Part shown: piece by piece, positions 1-6,077 of the stretch
Position numbering within the stretch: position 1 is the stretch's first letter
Layout: each line of letters starts with the position of its first letter
Assembly: GCA_903917505.1 (NCBI GenBank)
Contig: CAIXAY010000275.1
Location: 1 to 7,598 of the forward strand
Direction: 5' to 3'
Length of the DNA: 7,598 nucleotides
Source of the DNA: an uncultured beta proteobacterium
Lineage (GTDB): Bacteria; Pseudomonadota; Gammaproteobacteria; Burkholderiales; Rhodocyclaceae
Program-made: the position numbers and the translations under genes
Notes under the pieces: model-generated
Databases searched by the model: none
Seen by the model: the letters and a program-made list of their open reading frames with translations, nothing else
Told to the model about the DNA's origin: nothing

Positions 1-1
1 A

Positions 2-121
2 CTCTTGCTCAACATTATTGAGGTCAATATGTTTGAAAAAATCCAACTCGATAAGCTTGTCTTCGACGCCGTATCACACTTTCCAGACGACCCCGCCGAT
101 AACCAGTTGATTTTGATATGA
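2..121 (+). CDS. 3' end of an unidentified reading frame, or a 30-codon ORF starting at 29
   Basis: The frame is open from the left edge of the window and stops at the TGA at 119-121. I do not recognise the protein. From about codon 41 onward the third codon positions are mostly G or C, as expected for coding DNA in this genome; the first 40 bases are AT-rich. It could be the tail of a longer gene that begins outside the window. It could also be a short ORF starting at ATG 29, which has GAGG at 20-23 five bases upstream. The stop overlaps the start of the next gene as ATGA (118-121), so the two are probably co-transcribed and translationally coupled. The C-terminal part is acidic (FPDDPADNQ) and ends in hydrophobic residues. 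No function can be assigned. Confidence 0.4.
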   Translation, partial: LLLNIIEVNMFEKIQLDKLVFDAVSHFPDDPADNQLILI

Positions 122-405
122 AATCAACCGGACAGATGTGGGACGATGCCTATGAAATCGCCGCGCTGGAAAACGGCAAGGCGCTGCGCCTGCTGAAATT
201 TCCGGCAACACGCCTGAGCGTCGAAGCCATTCGCGGATTCCTGCGGGCCCACGCCAAGCCGGTGCGGCTGGCAGTCGCCGGCGCCGCGGCGCTCAGTCTG
301 GCGCTCGCCCTGGGCGACGTTCCCGGCTGCGAAACTTTCATCGTCGCCGCGAGCATCGCCGGCCAGGCGTCGGCGCTGGCGCGCTATGCCTGGCGCTCGC
401 CTTGA
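118..405 (+). CDS. Unknown 95-residue protein, faintly like the N-terminal domain of IS110-type transposases
   Basis: No firm family assignment. The start is supported by the ATGA overlap with the upstream frame rather than by a clear Shine-Dalgarno sequence, which suggests coupled translation. The layout reads as strand-strand (residues about 10-28, EIAALENGKALRL), helix (about 33-46, SVEAIRGFLRAHA), strand (about 48-54, VRLAVAG), helix (about 55-65, ALSLALALG) and strand (about 73-79, ETFIVAA), ending in an alanine-rich helix. This order and the spacing recall the first RNase H-like half of IS110-type DEDD transposases. However, the usual GID and E-x-TGG catalytic signatures are not there; the second position reads AVAGAAA. 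It may be a decayed or repurposed relative, or something unrelated. Codon usage is GC-rich like the neighbouring genes. It lies directly upstream of kdpD, 112 bp away. Confidence 0.5.
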   Translation: MKSTGQMWDDAYEIAALENGKALRLLKFPATRLSVEAIRGFLRAHAKPVRLAVAGAAALSLALALGDVPGCETFIVAASIAGQASALARYAWRSP

Positions 406-439
406 GCGCCGCAGTGCGAGCGACATGATTCACGGCGCT
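405..439 (+). repeat. Inverted repeat, 7-bp arms with a 21-nt loop, after the 95-residue ORF
   Basis: AGCGCCG (405-411) is the perfect reverse complement of CGGCGCT (433-439), and TTCGGG follows. The hairpin begins at the stop codon of the preceding ORF, so it could be a weak terminator, but the loop is long and there is no T-run. The same two arms recur downstream of kdpE at 3932-3949 with a 4-nt loop. Confidence 0.3.
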
Positions 440-458
440 TTCGGGCATTCATTGACGA

Positions 459-464
459 TATAAT
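459..464 (+). promoter_or_regulatory. Candidate -10 box of a kdpDE promoter
   Basis: A perfect TATAAT sits in a GC-rich region 54 bp before kdpD. No good -35 box lies 16-18 bp upstream; the best sequence is CGCTTT-like. A promoter here would therefore depend on an activator or be weak. Further downstream, TGTAAA at 480-485 is the complement of the TTTACA seen in the E. coli KdpE target, but one short match proves nothing. If real, the promoter would let kdpDE be expressed separately from any kdpFABC operon. Confidence 0.35.
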
Positions 465-517
465 TTTCCTGCCACCGGCTGTAAACCAGTTGGCAGATTT
501 AGAGGATCAAGCCAGGC

Positions 518-3223
518 ATGCCAGATCAACGTCCCGACCCCGACCAGTTGCTCGAGCGCCTCAATGCCGAGGAAGCCAGGGCCAAGCGCGGCAAGCTGAA
601 GATTTTCTTCGGCGCCTCGGCCGGCGTCGGCAAAACCTATGCGATGCTCGGCGTCGCGCGCCAGCAGTTTCTCGATCACGTCGATGTCGTCATCGGTGTC
701 GTCGAAACGCACGGGCGCATGGAAACCGAGGTCATGGCCGACGGCCTCGAACGGTTGCCGCTGCGCGACATTGCCTATCGCGACCGCGTGCTCAAGGAGT
801 TCGATCTCGACGCCGCGCTGGCGCGCAAGCCGGCGATCATCCTGATGGACGAGCTCGCGCACTCGAACGCCGCCGGCTCGCGCCACCCGAAGCGCTGGCA
901 GGACATCGAGGAGTTGCTGGCGGCCGGCATCGACGTGTATACGACGGTCAACGTCCAGCATCTCGAAACGCTCAACGACATCGTCAGCGGCATCACCGGA
1001 ATCCGCGTCTGGGAAACGGTTCCGGATCGCGTCTTCGACAAGGCCGATGAGGTCGTCATCGTCGATCTGCCGCCCGACGAGTTGCTCGAGCGCTTGCGCC
1101 AGGGCAAGGTGTATCTGGCGCAGCAAGCCGACGTCGCGGCCAAGAACTTCTTCCGCAAAGGCAATCTCCTGGCGCTGCGCGAACTGGCCCTGCGCCGCAC
1201 TGCCGATCGCATCGACGGCGAAATGCAGGCTTACCGCAGCCACAGCGCCGCCTCGGCGGTCTGGCGCAACCGCGAATCGCTGCTGGCTTGCGTCGGATCG
1301 GGCGAGCACAGCGAGAAGATTGTTCGCACCGCGGCCCGCCTGGCGGCTCAGCTTGGCGTGCAGTGGCATGCGGTGCATGTCGAGTCGCCGACTCGGCGCG
1401 AAAGCAGCGCACGGCGCCGTCAGGCCACCTTGCGCGTGCTCAAGCTCGCGCAGGAACTTGGCGCGACGAGCACCGAGATTTCGGCGCCGGCGATTCCGCA
1501 GGCGCTGGTGCGCTATGCCCGCGAGCACAATCTGTCGCGCCTCCTGATCGGACGATCGGAGCATGTCCGGCTGTGGCCCGGACAGCGCTCGCTCGGCGAA
1601 AAGATCGAAGCCGAGGCCGATGACCTCGACGTGCTGCGCGTCGCGCTGCCCGCGGCGACTCCGGGCAAGCACGCCGATACGGACAAGCTGGTGCTCGGTC
1701 CGCGCATCGACTGGACCGGATATGTCGTTGCCATAGCCGTTTGCGGCCTGACCGCCTTGCTGGCGACGCCGCTGCTCGGCGTGCTCGAGCTCACCAACAT
1801 CGTCATGCTGTTTCTGCTCGCCGTTGTCGGCGTGGCGCTGACCAAGGGCCGCGGCCCGGCCGTTTTCGCCGCTTTCGTCGGCGTCGGGCTATTCGATTTC
1901 TTTTTCGTCCCGCCGCGCTTTTCCTTCGCCGTATCCGACGTCCAGTACCTGGTGACCTTCGCGGTGATGCTGGTCGTCGCGCTGGTCGTCGGCCAGCTCA
2001 CGGCCGGCCTGAAGACTCAGGTCGAAGCAGTGACCCAACGCGAGCGCCGCGTCAGCGGACTCTATGAAATGTCGCGCGACCTCTCGGGCGCGCTGATCGT
2101 CGAGCAGGTCGCCGAAGTTGCGACGCGCTTTCTCGAACTGGAGTTCGCTTTCAAGACGGCGGTGCTGATCGCCGACGAGCAGGACCAGCTCAAGGTCATG
2201 CCCGGCGCCACGACCGAGGTTGATGGTGGCGTCGCACAATGGTCTTTCGAGCACGGCGAGCCCGCCGGGCGCGGCACCGATACGCTTCCGGCGAGCAAGT
2301 GCCTGGTGCTGCCGCTGAAAGCGACGATGCGCCTGCGCGGCGTCATCGCCATCGAGCCCAAGGAAACAGGGCTTCTTGGCCGCGAGCAGCGGCGCGTGCT
2401 CGACACCTGCGCTTCGCTGATGGCGATCTCGATTGAACGCATCCACTATTTTGATGTGGCGCAAAGGTCCACCTTGCAGATGGAGTCGGAACGCCTGCGC
2501 AACTCGCTGCTGTCGGCGATTTCCCACGATCTGCGCAATCCGCTGGCTTCGCTGGTCGGATTCGCCGATACGCTGCAAATGACCAATCCGCCACCCACGC
2601 CGCAGCAGCAGGAACTGGTGGCGGCGATGCGCAATTCGGCGATGCGCATGAACGCCCTAGTCGTCAATCTGCTCGACATGGCGCGCCTCGAATCGGGCGC
2701 GGTGCAACTGAACCGGCAATGGCAACCGCTCGAGGAAGTGGTTGGCAGCGCGCTTGCCGCATCCGCGGCCCTGCTCGACGGGCGCCCGCTGAAGGTTCGC
2801 CTGTCGCCCGATCTGCCGTTGGTGCACCTCGATGCCGTCCTGATCGAGCGGGTGCTGGTCAACCTGCTCGAGAATGCGAGCAAATACACGCCGCCCGATA
2901 CACCGATCGAGATCGAGGCACACGCCGACAGCGACAATGTTCTGCTCAGCGTCAATGACCGCGGGCCGGGTTTGCCGAGCGGCCGGGAAGAAGCGATGTT
3001 CGAAAAATTTGCGCGCGGCAAGAGCGAGAGCGCAACCCCCGGCGTCGGCCTGGGGCTCGCCATCTGCCGCGCGATCATGCAGGCGCATGGCGGAACGATA
3101 CGCGGCGTGACGCGTAGCGGCGGCGGCGCGAGCTTCATCCTGACCCTGCCGCGCGGCGAGCCGCCCAGTGATGATGGTGGCATGTCTCCCGTGATCGAAG
3201 CAATTGGCGAATCGGAAAAATGA
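518..3223 (+). CDS. kdpD: Potassium-sensing membrane histidine kinase KdpD
   Basis: This is the sensor kinase that autophosphorylates and passes the phosphate to KdpE to control the Kdp K+-ATPase; it can also remove it. At 901 residues it is full length (E. coli, about 894). Domains in order: cytoplasmic KdpD domain (about 20-235) with Walker A GASAGVGKT at 32-40 and a Walker B-like strand IILMDELAHSN at 107-117; a Usp-like domain (about 253-376); four closely spaced membrane helices (about 400-493, DUF4118); a basic stretch QRERR (507-511) right after the last helix; a GAF-like region (about 520-640); a HisKA domain with the H-box SHDLRNP, phospho-acceptor His670; and an ATPase domain with N-box NLLENASKY (Asn786), G1 box DRGPG (814-818), F-box EKFARG and G2 box GVGLGLAI (842-849). 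The start has AGAGGA at 501-506, an 11-base spacing that is rather long. All key residues are present. The stop overlaps the kdpE start. Confidence 0.97.
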   Translation: MPDQRPDPDQLLERLNAEEARAKRGKLKIFFGASAGVGKTYAMLGVARQQFLDHVDVVIGVVETHGRMETEVMADGLERLPLRDIAYRDRVLKEFDLDAALARKPAIILMDELAHSNAAGSRHPKRWQDIEELLAAGIDVYTTVNVQHLETLNDIVSGITGIRVWETVPDRVFDKADEVVIVDLPPDELLERLRQGKVYLAQQADVAAKNFFRKGNLLALRELALRRTADRIDGEMQAYRSHSAASAVWRNRESLLACVGSGEHSEKIVRTAARLAAQLGVQWHAVHVESPTRRESSARRRQATLRVLKLAQELGATSTEISAPAIPQALVRYAREHNLSRLLIGRSEHVRLWPGQRSLGEKIEAEADDLDVLRVALPAATPGKHADTDKLVLGPRIDWTGYVVAIAVCGLTALLATPLLGVLELTNIVMLFLLAVVGVALTKGRGPAVFAAFVGVGLFDFFFVPPRFSFAVSDVQYLVTFAVMLVVALVVGQLTAGLKTQVEAVTQRERRVSGLYEMSRDLSGALIVEQVAEVATRFLELEFAFKTAVLIADEQDQLKVMPGATTEVDGGVAQWSFEHGEPAGRGTDTLPASKCLVLPLKATMRLRGVIAIEPKETGLLGREQRRVLDTCASLMAISIERIHYFDVAQRSTLQMESERLRNSLLSAISHDLRNPLASLVGFADTLQMTNPPPTPQQQELVAAMRNSAMRMNALVVNLLDMARLESGAVQLNRQWQPLEEVVGSALAASAALLDGRPLKVRLSPDLPLVHLDAVLIERVLVNLLENASKYTPPDTPIEIEAHADSDNVLLSVNDRGPGLPSGREEAMFEKFARGKSESATPGVGLGLAICRAIMQAHGGTIRGVTRSGGGASFILTLPRGEPPSDDGGMSPVIEAIGESEK

Positions 3224-3918
3224 GCGAAATCAATACGAGAGTTCTGATCATCGAGGACGAAGCGGACATCCGGCGCTTCGTGCGCATGGCGCTCGAGAGC
3301 GAAGGGCTGGAGGCATTCGAGGCCGACGGCGTCAAGCGCGGCCTGATCGAGGCGGGCACGCGGCGACCGCAACTGGTCATCCTCGATCTCGGCCTGCCCG
3401 ACGGCGACGGCGTCGATTTCGTTCGCGAACTGCGCACCTGGTCCGCTTGCCCGGTCATTATCCTGTCGGCGCGCAACAGCGAAGCGGACAAGATCGCCGC
3501 GCTCGACGCCGGGGCCGACGACTATCTGGTCAAGCCTTTCGGCGCCGGCGAACTGATGGCGCGCGTGCGCGCGCAACTGCGGCGGCATACGCAGCAAACC
3601 GAGGATGGCGAATCGACGATACGCTTTGGCGAGATATCCATCGATCTCGTTCATCGCCTTGTCGAACGCGACGGCCAAACCGTGCATCTGACGCCGATCG
3701 AGTACCGCCTGCTCACCTACCTCGTCGCGCAGCCGAATCGCGTGGTGACGCACAAGCAGTTGCTCAAGGTCGTCTGGGGCCCCGGGCACACTGAAGACAG
3801 CCATTACGTCCGCGTGCATCTGGCCAACCTGCGCAAGAAGATCGAGGTCGACGCCTCGATGCCCAGGCACATCATCACCGAAGCGGGCATCGGCTACCGC
3901 TTTGTGCCCGGCGCCTGA
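3220..3918 (+). CDS. kdpE: Response regulator KdpE (OmpR family)
   Basis: This is the DNA-binding partner of KdpD; when phosphorylated it activates kdp transcription in species where it has been studied. It has 232 residues, close to the usual 225-230. The receiver domain (about 6-121) has the acidic pair Glu12/Asp13, phospho-acceptor Asp56 in VILDLGLPDGDG, the switch Ser83 in IILSAR and the conserved Lys105 in LVKPFG. The C-terminal winged-helix domain (about 133-229) contains LTPIEYRLLTYLV, the recognition-helix region DSHYVRVHLANLRKKIE and the closing GIGYRF. The start overlaps the kdpD stop as ATGA, the usual coupled kdpDE arrangement, which keeps sensor and regulator in fixed ratio. A hairpin terminator candidate follows 13 bases after the stop. 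No kdpFABC genes are visible on either side. Confidence 0.97.
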   Translation: MSEINTRVLIIEDEADIRRFVRMALESEGLEAFEADGVKRGLIEAGTRRPQLVILDLGLPDGDGVDFVRELRTWSACPVIILSARNSEADKIAALDAGADDYLVKPFGAGELMARVRAQLRRHTQQTEDGESTIRFGEISIDLVHRLVERDGQTVHLTPIEYRLLTYLVAQPNRVVTHKQLLKVVWGPGHTEDSHYVRVHLANLRKKIEVDASMPRHIITEAGIGYRFVPGA

Positions 3919-3931
3919 TCGCTTGACCTGG

Positions 3932-3958
3932 AGCGCCGGTCACGGCGCTGCGGCTTTT
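3932..3958 (+). terminator. Rho-independent terminator candidate after kdpE
   Basis: A perfect 7-bp GC-rich stem (AGCGCCG at 3932-3938 with CGGCGCT at 3943-3949) closes a GTCA loop and is followed by GCGGC and then TTTTCT (3955-3960). The T-run is short and displaced five bases from the stem, so efficiency is uncertain. Its position just past the kdpE stop fits the end of the kdpDE transcript. Confidence 0.55.
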
Positions 3959-4017
3959 CTGGCAACGATGCGCATGCGGATCTTGAGCGTATTGTCGAAT
4001 CGCGGAAAGTCCGGCAT
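3940..4017 (-). CDS. Possible 25-residue basic microprotein with a strong Shine-Dalgarno sequence
   Basis: On the - strand an ATG at 4017 is preceded by GGAGGAGGAGCG (4018-4029), one of the best ribosome-binding sites in the window. It opens a 25-codon frame rich in Arg and Lys (MPDFPRFDNTLKIRMR at the start, ending ARKAAAP). Its TGA lies in the loop of the terminator hairpin behind kdpE, so the two convergent transcripts would overlap there. The frame stays open upstream to at least 4236, but only the 4017 start has a good site. No clear promoter is seen in the preceding 200 bases. I do not recognise the peptide. The purine run may be chance, or the 5' remnant of a lost gene. Confidence 0.3.
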   Translation of the reverse strand: MPDFPRFDNTLKIRMRIVARKAAAP

Positions 4018-4238
4018 CGCTCCTCCTCCGGCACGGGCCTTGATGCAAGAATTGCCGCGGCGTCCGCTCCGGTTCCAAAGGACAGCGTTCGCGGCGCACA
4101 GTTCACTGCGCTGCCTGCAATTGATCGTCACTTGCGCCGAACCTTTTTCCGGCCGCCTTGCTCTAATCCCACGGTAATAGTGTCGCGGGCTCGCAATCGC
4201 AGCCGCCCCGGCGCAACGCATCAGCAAAGGAGACAAGC
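4018..4238. other. Intergenic stretch with no recognisable gene
   Basis: Together with 3919-4017 this forms a 320-base gap between kdpE and the TPR gene. Apart from the terminator candidate and the 25-codon - strand frame I see no gene in it. The longer frames on both strands are Arg-, Ala- and Pro-rich and look like GC-rich noise. I found no convincing -35/-10 pair for the downstream gene; TAATAG at 4175-4180 is AT-rich but lacks a partner. AAAGGAGA at 4226-4233 is the ribosome-binding site of the next gene. Confidence 0.5.
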
Positions 4239-4745
4239 ATGGACCTCGATTTGCGTACTGTGGCCGTGTTGTTCGCGCTGGCCCTCGCTGCGGCGCTTTC
4301 CTCTCCGGCCGGCGCTGCCGGCGGCGATTCGATCGGCGCCTCGTCCGCGCCGGCGAAAGCGGTCGATCCCGATTACACGCGGGCGGAAAAAGCCATCGAC
4401 GCCAAGGACTGGCCGCGCGCCATCGAGCTGCTGACCAAGGTCGTCGCGCGCGACGACAATAACGCCGATGCCTACAACTACCTCGGTTACGCCGAACGCC
4501 AGCGCGGCAACCTGGAGATTGCCTTCAAGTATTACGATCGCGCCCTGAGCCTCAATCCCAAGCATGCGGGCGTGCGCGAATACCTGGGCGAAGCCTACCT
4601 CATGGTCGGCAATCTGCCGAAAGCGGAAGAACAATTGGCGGTGCTCGACAAGTTGTGTTCGGCCTCTTGCGAAGAGTACCGCGAGCTCAAGGAAAAGATC
4701 ACCGACTACAAGCACAAGCACATGGCGGCCAGCAAGCCAAGCTGA
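4239..4745 (+). CDS. Exported tetratricopeptide-repeat protein
   Basis: A 168-residue protein with a signal peptide: few charges at the N-terminus, a hydrophobic core at about 7-20 and a probable cleavage after the Ala-Gly-Ala near residue 27. It is therefore likely periplasmic. TPR-like helical pairs follow at about 45-74 (YTRAEKAIDAKDWPRAIELL), 76-109 (AYNYLGYAERQRGNLEIAF, closing with LNPKH) and 110-143 (VREYLGEAYLMVGNLPKAEEQL). Such repeats usually hold protein partners. The only two cysteines are Cys140 and Cys144 in LCSASCEEY, placed just after the last repeat; from memory, a CxxxCEEY-type motif recurs in small proteobacterial TPR proteins. The start is well supported by AAGGAGA six bases upstream. 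The next gene begins 21 bp after the stop, so the two are probably one operon. The specific partner is unknown. Confidence 0.85.
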   Translation: MDLDLRTVAVLFALALAAALSSPAGAAGGDSIGASSAPAKAVDPDYTRAEKAIDAKDWPRAIELLTKVVARDDNNADAYNYLGYAERQRGNLEIAFKYYDRALSLNPKHAGVREYLGEAYLMVGNLPKAEEQLAVLDKLCSASCEEYRELKEKITDYKHKHMAASKPS

Positions 4746-4766
4746 CCTCGCCTGGCGAAACTTGCG

Positions 4767-5567
4767 ATGCGCGAAAACATCCACCCCGGACATCCAAGCA
4801 CGCCGTTTGATGATGCGTCAGGCGGGCGCGCCGGCAGCCGGCCCTGGCTGGGCCAAGCGGCCTGGCTCACCCTCGCGCTGGGGGTGATGTGTGCTTTGTG
4901 CGAGTTGCTCGCCGGCCCGGCCTACCGCTCCGGACTGCTCGCGCTCGGACCGGCGCTGCAGACGATGCGCTGGGCGGCCACCGCGGCGGCCGTCGTGTTC
5001 GCCGTGGCCGCTGTCGCTGCCTGGCCCGCTTCGTACCGGCGGTCAAAGCGGGCGCAAGCGGTGTTCCTGCTGAGTTCGGCCGTCGGCTTGCTGGCGGCGG
5101 CGCCTCCGGCCGTGCTCTGGTATCGCGTCCAGCACTTGCCGCACATCCATGACATCAGCACCGACACGGCCGATCCGCCGCAATTCGTTGCCGTCTTGCC
5201 CTTGCGCGAAGGCGCTCGCAATTCGACGCGCTACGACGCGGCAGTGGCGCCGCTGCAGGCCGAGGCTTATCCGCAGGTGAGCACGACCGTGCTGGCGGCG
5301 CCACCCGATCAGGCTTTTGAGAAGGCGTTGCGTGTCGCGCACGACATGGGCTGGGCCATCGTCGATGCGAATCAGTCCGCGTTGCGCATCGAGGCGACCG
5401 ACACTTCGCTGCTCTTCGGCTTCAAGGACGACATCGTCGTCAGGATCCGCGGTTCGGCCGGCGCGAGCCGGATCGACTTGCGCTCGCTGTCGCGGGTCGG
5501 CGGCAGCGATTTCGGCGTTAATGCCAAGCGCATCAGCCGGTTCATCGCGCGGCTGAAAGAATCCTGA
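4767..5567 (+). CDS. DUF1499-domain membrane protein
   Basis: A 266-residue protein of unknown biochemical role. Three hydrophobic helices are visible (about 28-49, 67-87 and 97-119), followed by a soluble DUF1499 domain (about 125-264). Family hallmarks in that domain are HIHDISTDTADPPQF (126-140), the RY pair with AYPQ (168-170), MGWAIVD (194-200), RIEATDTSLLFGFKDDIVVR (207-226) and SRVGGSDFGVNAKRI near the end. Many DUF1499 proteins have this layout of N-terminal membrane segments and a C-terminal domain. The start at 4767 has no strong Shine-Dalgarno sequence (only GGCGAAAC upstream). It is kept because later starts would remove the first membrane helix; coupling to the TPR gene 21 bp upstream may help initiation. 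The stop lies 10 bp from the end of the inverted SRPBCC remnant. Family assignment is firm, function unknown. Confidence 0.85.
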   Translation: MRENIHPGHPSTPFDDASGGRAGSRPWLGQAAWLTLALGVMCALCELLAGPAYRSGLLALGPALQTMRWAATAAAVVFAVAAVAAWPASYRRSKRAQAVFLLSSAVGLLAAAPPAVLWYRVQHLPHIHDISTDTADPPQFVAVLPLREGARNSTRYDAAVAPLQAEAYPQVSTTVLAAPPDQAFEKALRVAHDMGWAIVDANQSALRIEATDTSLLFGFKDDIVVRIRGSAGASRIDLRSLSRVGGSDFGVNAKRISRFIARLKES

Positions 5568-5577
5568 GCCGGGGCGA

Positions 5578-5841
5578 CTAGCGATTCGTCGGTGCCACCG
5601 CGCGATTCGCCGCATCGCGGCGGAGTATTTCATCGACCATCTCGCGCAAGTTCTGCAAGAGGATGAAGCGCACGATGCTCGTGCCGATGATCGGCAGCAG
5701 GGTGGAATTCGGCTGCAGGCGCCCGCTATAGGACAGGTGCACCGCATTGCCGCGCGACAGAAGTTCGTAACGCCTGTTCATCACGCGAAAATCGCCGTGG
5801 ATCGCGCGCGACTCGATGACATTCGGGCCGCATGCAAGCGG
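5578..5841 (-). pseudogene. C-terminal remnant of an SRPBCC (START/polyketide-cyclase-like) protein
   Basis: This - strand frame encodes about 80 recognisable residues. They begin near NVIESRAIHGDFRVMNRRYE, continue with HLSYSGRLQPNSTLLPIIG and IVRFILLQNLREMVDEILRR, and end at a TAG (5580-5578). The pattern is the last strands and long C-terminal helix of SRPBCC proteins, small domains with a hydrophobic ligand cavity. The family is normally about 140-200 residues, so the N-terminal half is missing. An in-frame TGA at 5844-5842 closes the frame upstream. The only internal start candidates (GTG/ATG at 5784/5781) have no ribosome-binding site. The remaining part shows no frameshift, so truncation looks recent or the remnant is still constrained. 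It faces the YceI remnant head to head. Product assignment is by recognition of the pattern, not by search. Confidence 0.65.
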
Positions 5842-6011
5842 TCAGCGCGCCGGCAACGGTCGTCGTCGAGGGCAACAAGGCCACCTTCGACGGCGCTTTC
5901 CTCCTCAAGCGCGCCGACTTTGCCATCGGCGAGGGGCAGTGGGCCGACTTCGGCGTCGTCGCCAACGAGATCCGAATCACTTTCCATATCACGGTCGCCA
6001 GCGGAAAATAG
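5820..6011 (+). pseudogene. C-terminal remnant of a YceI-family (lipid-binding lipocalin-like) protein
   Basis: The frame is open from 5820, just after a TGA at 5817-5819, to the TAG at 6009-6011, about 63 codons. The part from about 5832 on resembles the last strands of a YceI domain: ATFDGAFLLKRADFAIGEG, QWADFGVVANEIRITFHI and a short tail. YceI proteins are exported beta-barrels of about 180-200 residues that bind isoprenoid-type lipids. Here the signal peptide and about two thirds of the barrel are absent. The ATG at 5832 has no Shine-Dalgarno sequence, so expression as a short protein is unlikely. The reading frame has no further damage. Together with the inverted SRPBCC remnant it marks one deletion or rearrangement junction at about 5820-5840. 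Confidence 0.65.
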
Positions 6012-6077
6012 CAACAACATTTTCTGGAAATGGCGGTCATAGCGATGGGGGTGTGCAGGTGCGTGAGGAGAATCGAC

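Noticed and set aside
471..494. Imperfect hairpin (GCCACCGG...GTTGGC) in the kdpD leader as a riboswitch
   Set aside because: Only four consecutive pairs, then mismatches; too weak and short to support a structured RNA element.
449..1672. 407-codon frame on the - strand opposite kdpD
   Set aside because: It mirrors kdpD codon structure in GC-rich DNA, is rich in Arg, Ala and Asp with no recognisable domain, and kdpD on the other strand is certain.
2446..3870. 474-codon frame on the - strand opposite the end of kdpD and kdpE
   Set aside because: Long antisense frames are common opposite GC-rich genes. No family motif is visible, and it spans two well-identified genes.
3902..4177. 91-codon + strand frame starting inside the end of kdpE
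   Set aside because: No ribosome-binding site, low-complexity composition, and it would read through the kdpE terminator hairpin.
6030..6077. Upstream start for the DUF3135 protein adding 16 residues
   Set aside because: No Shine-Dalgarno sequence, and the extra residues do not resemble the family; the start at 6078 has a strong site.
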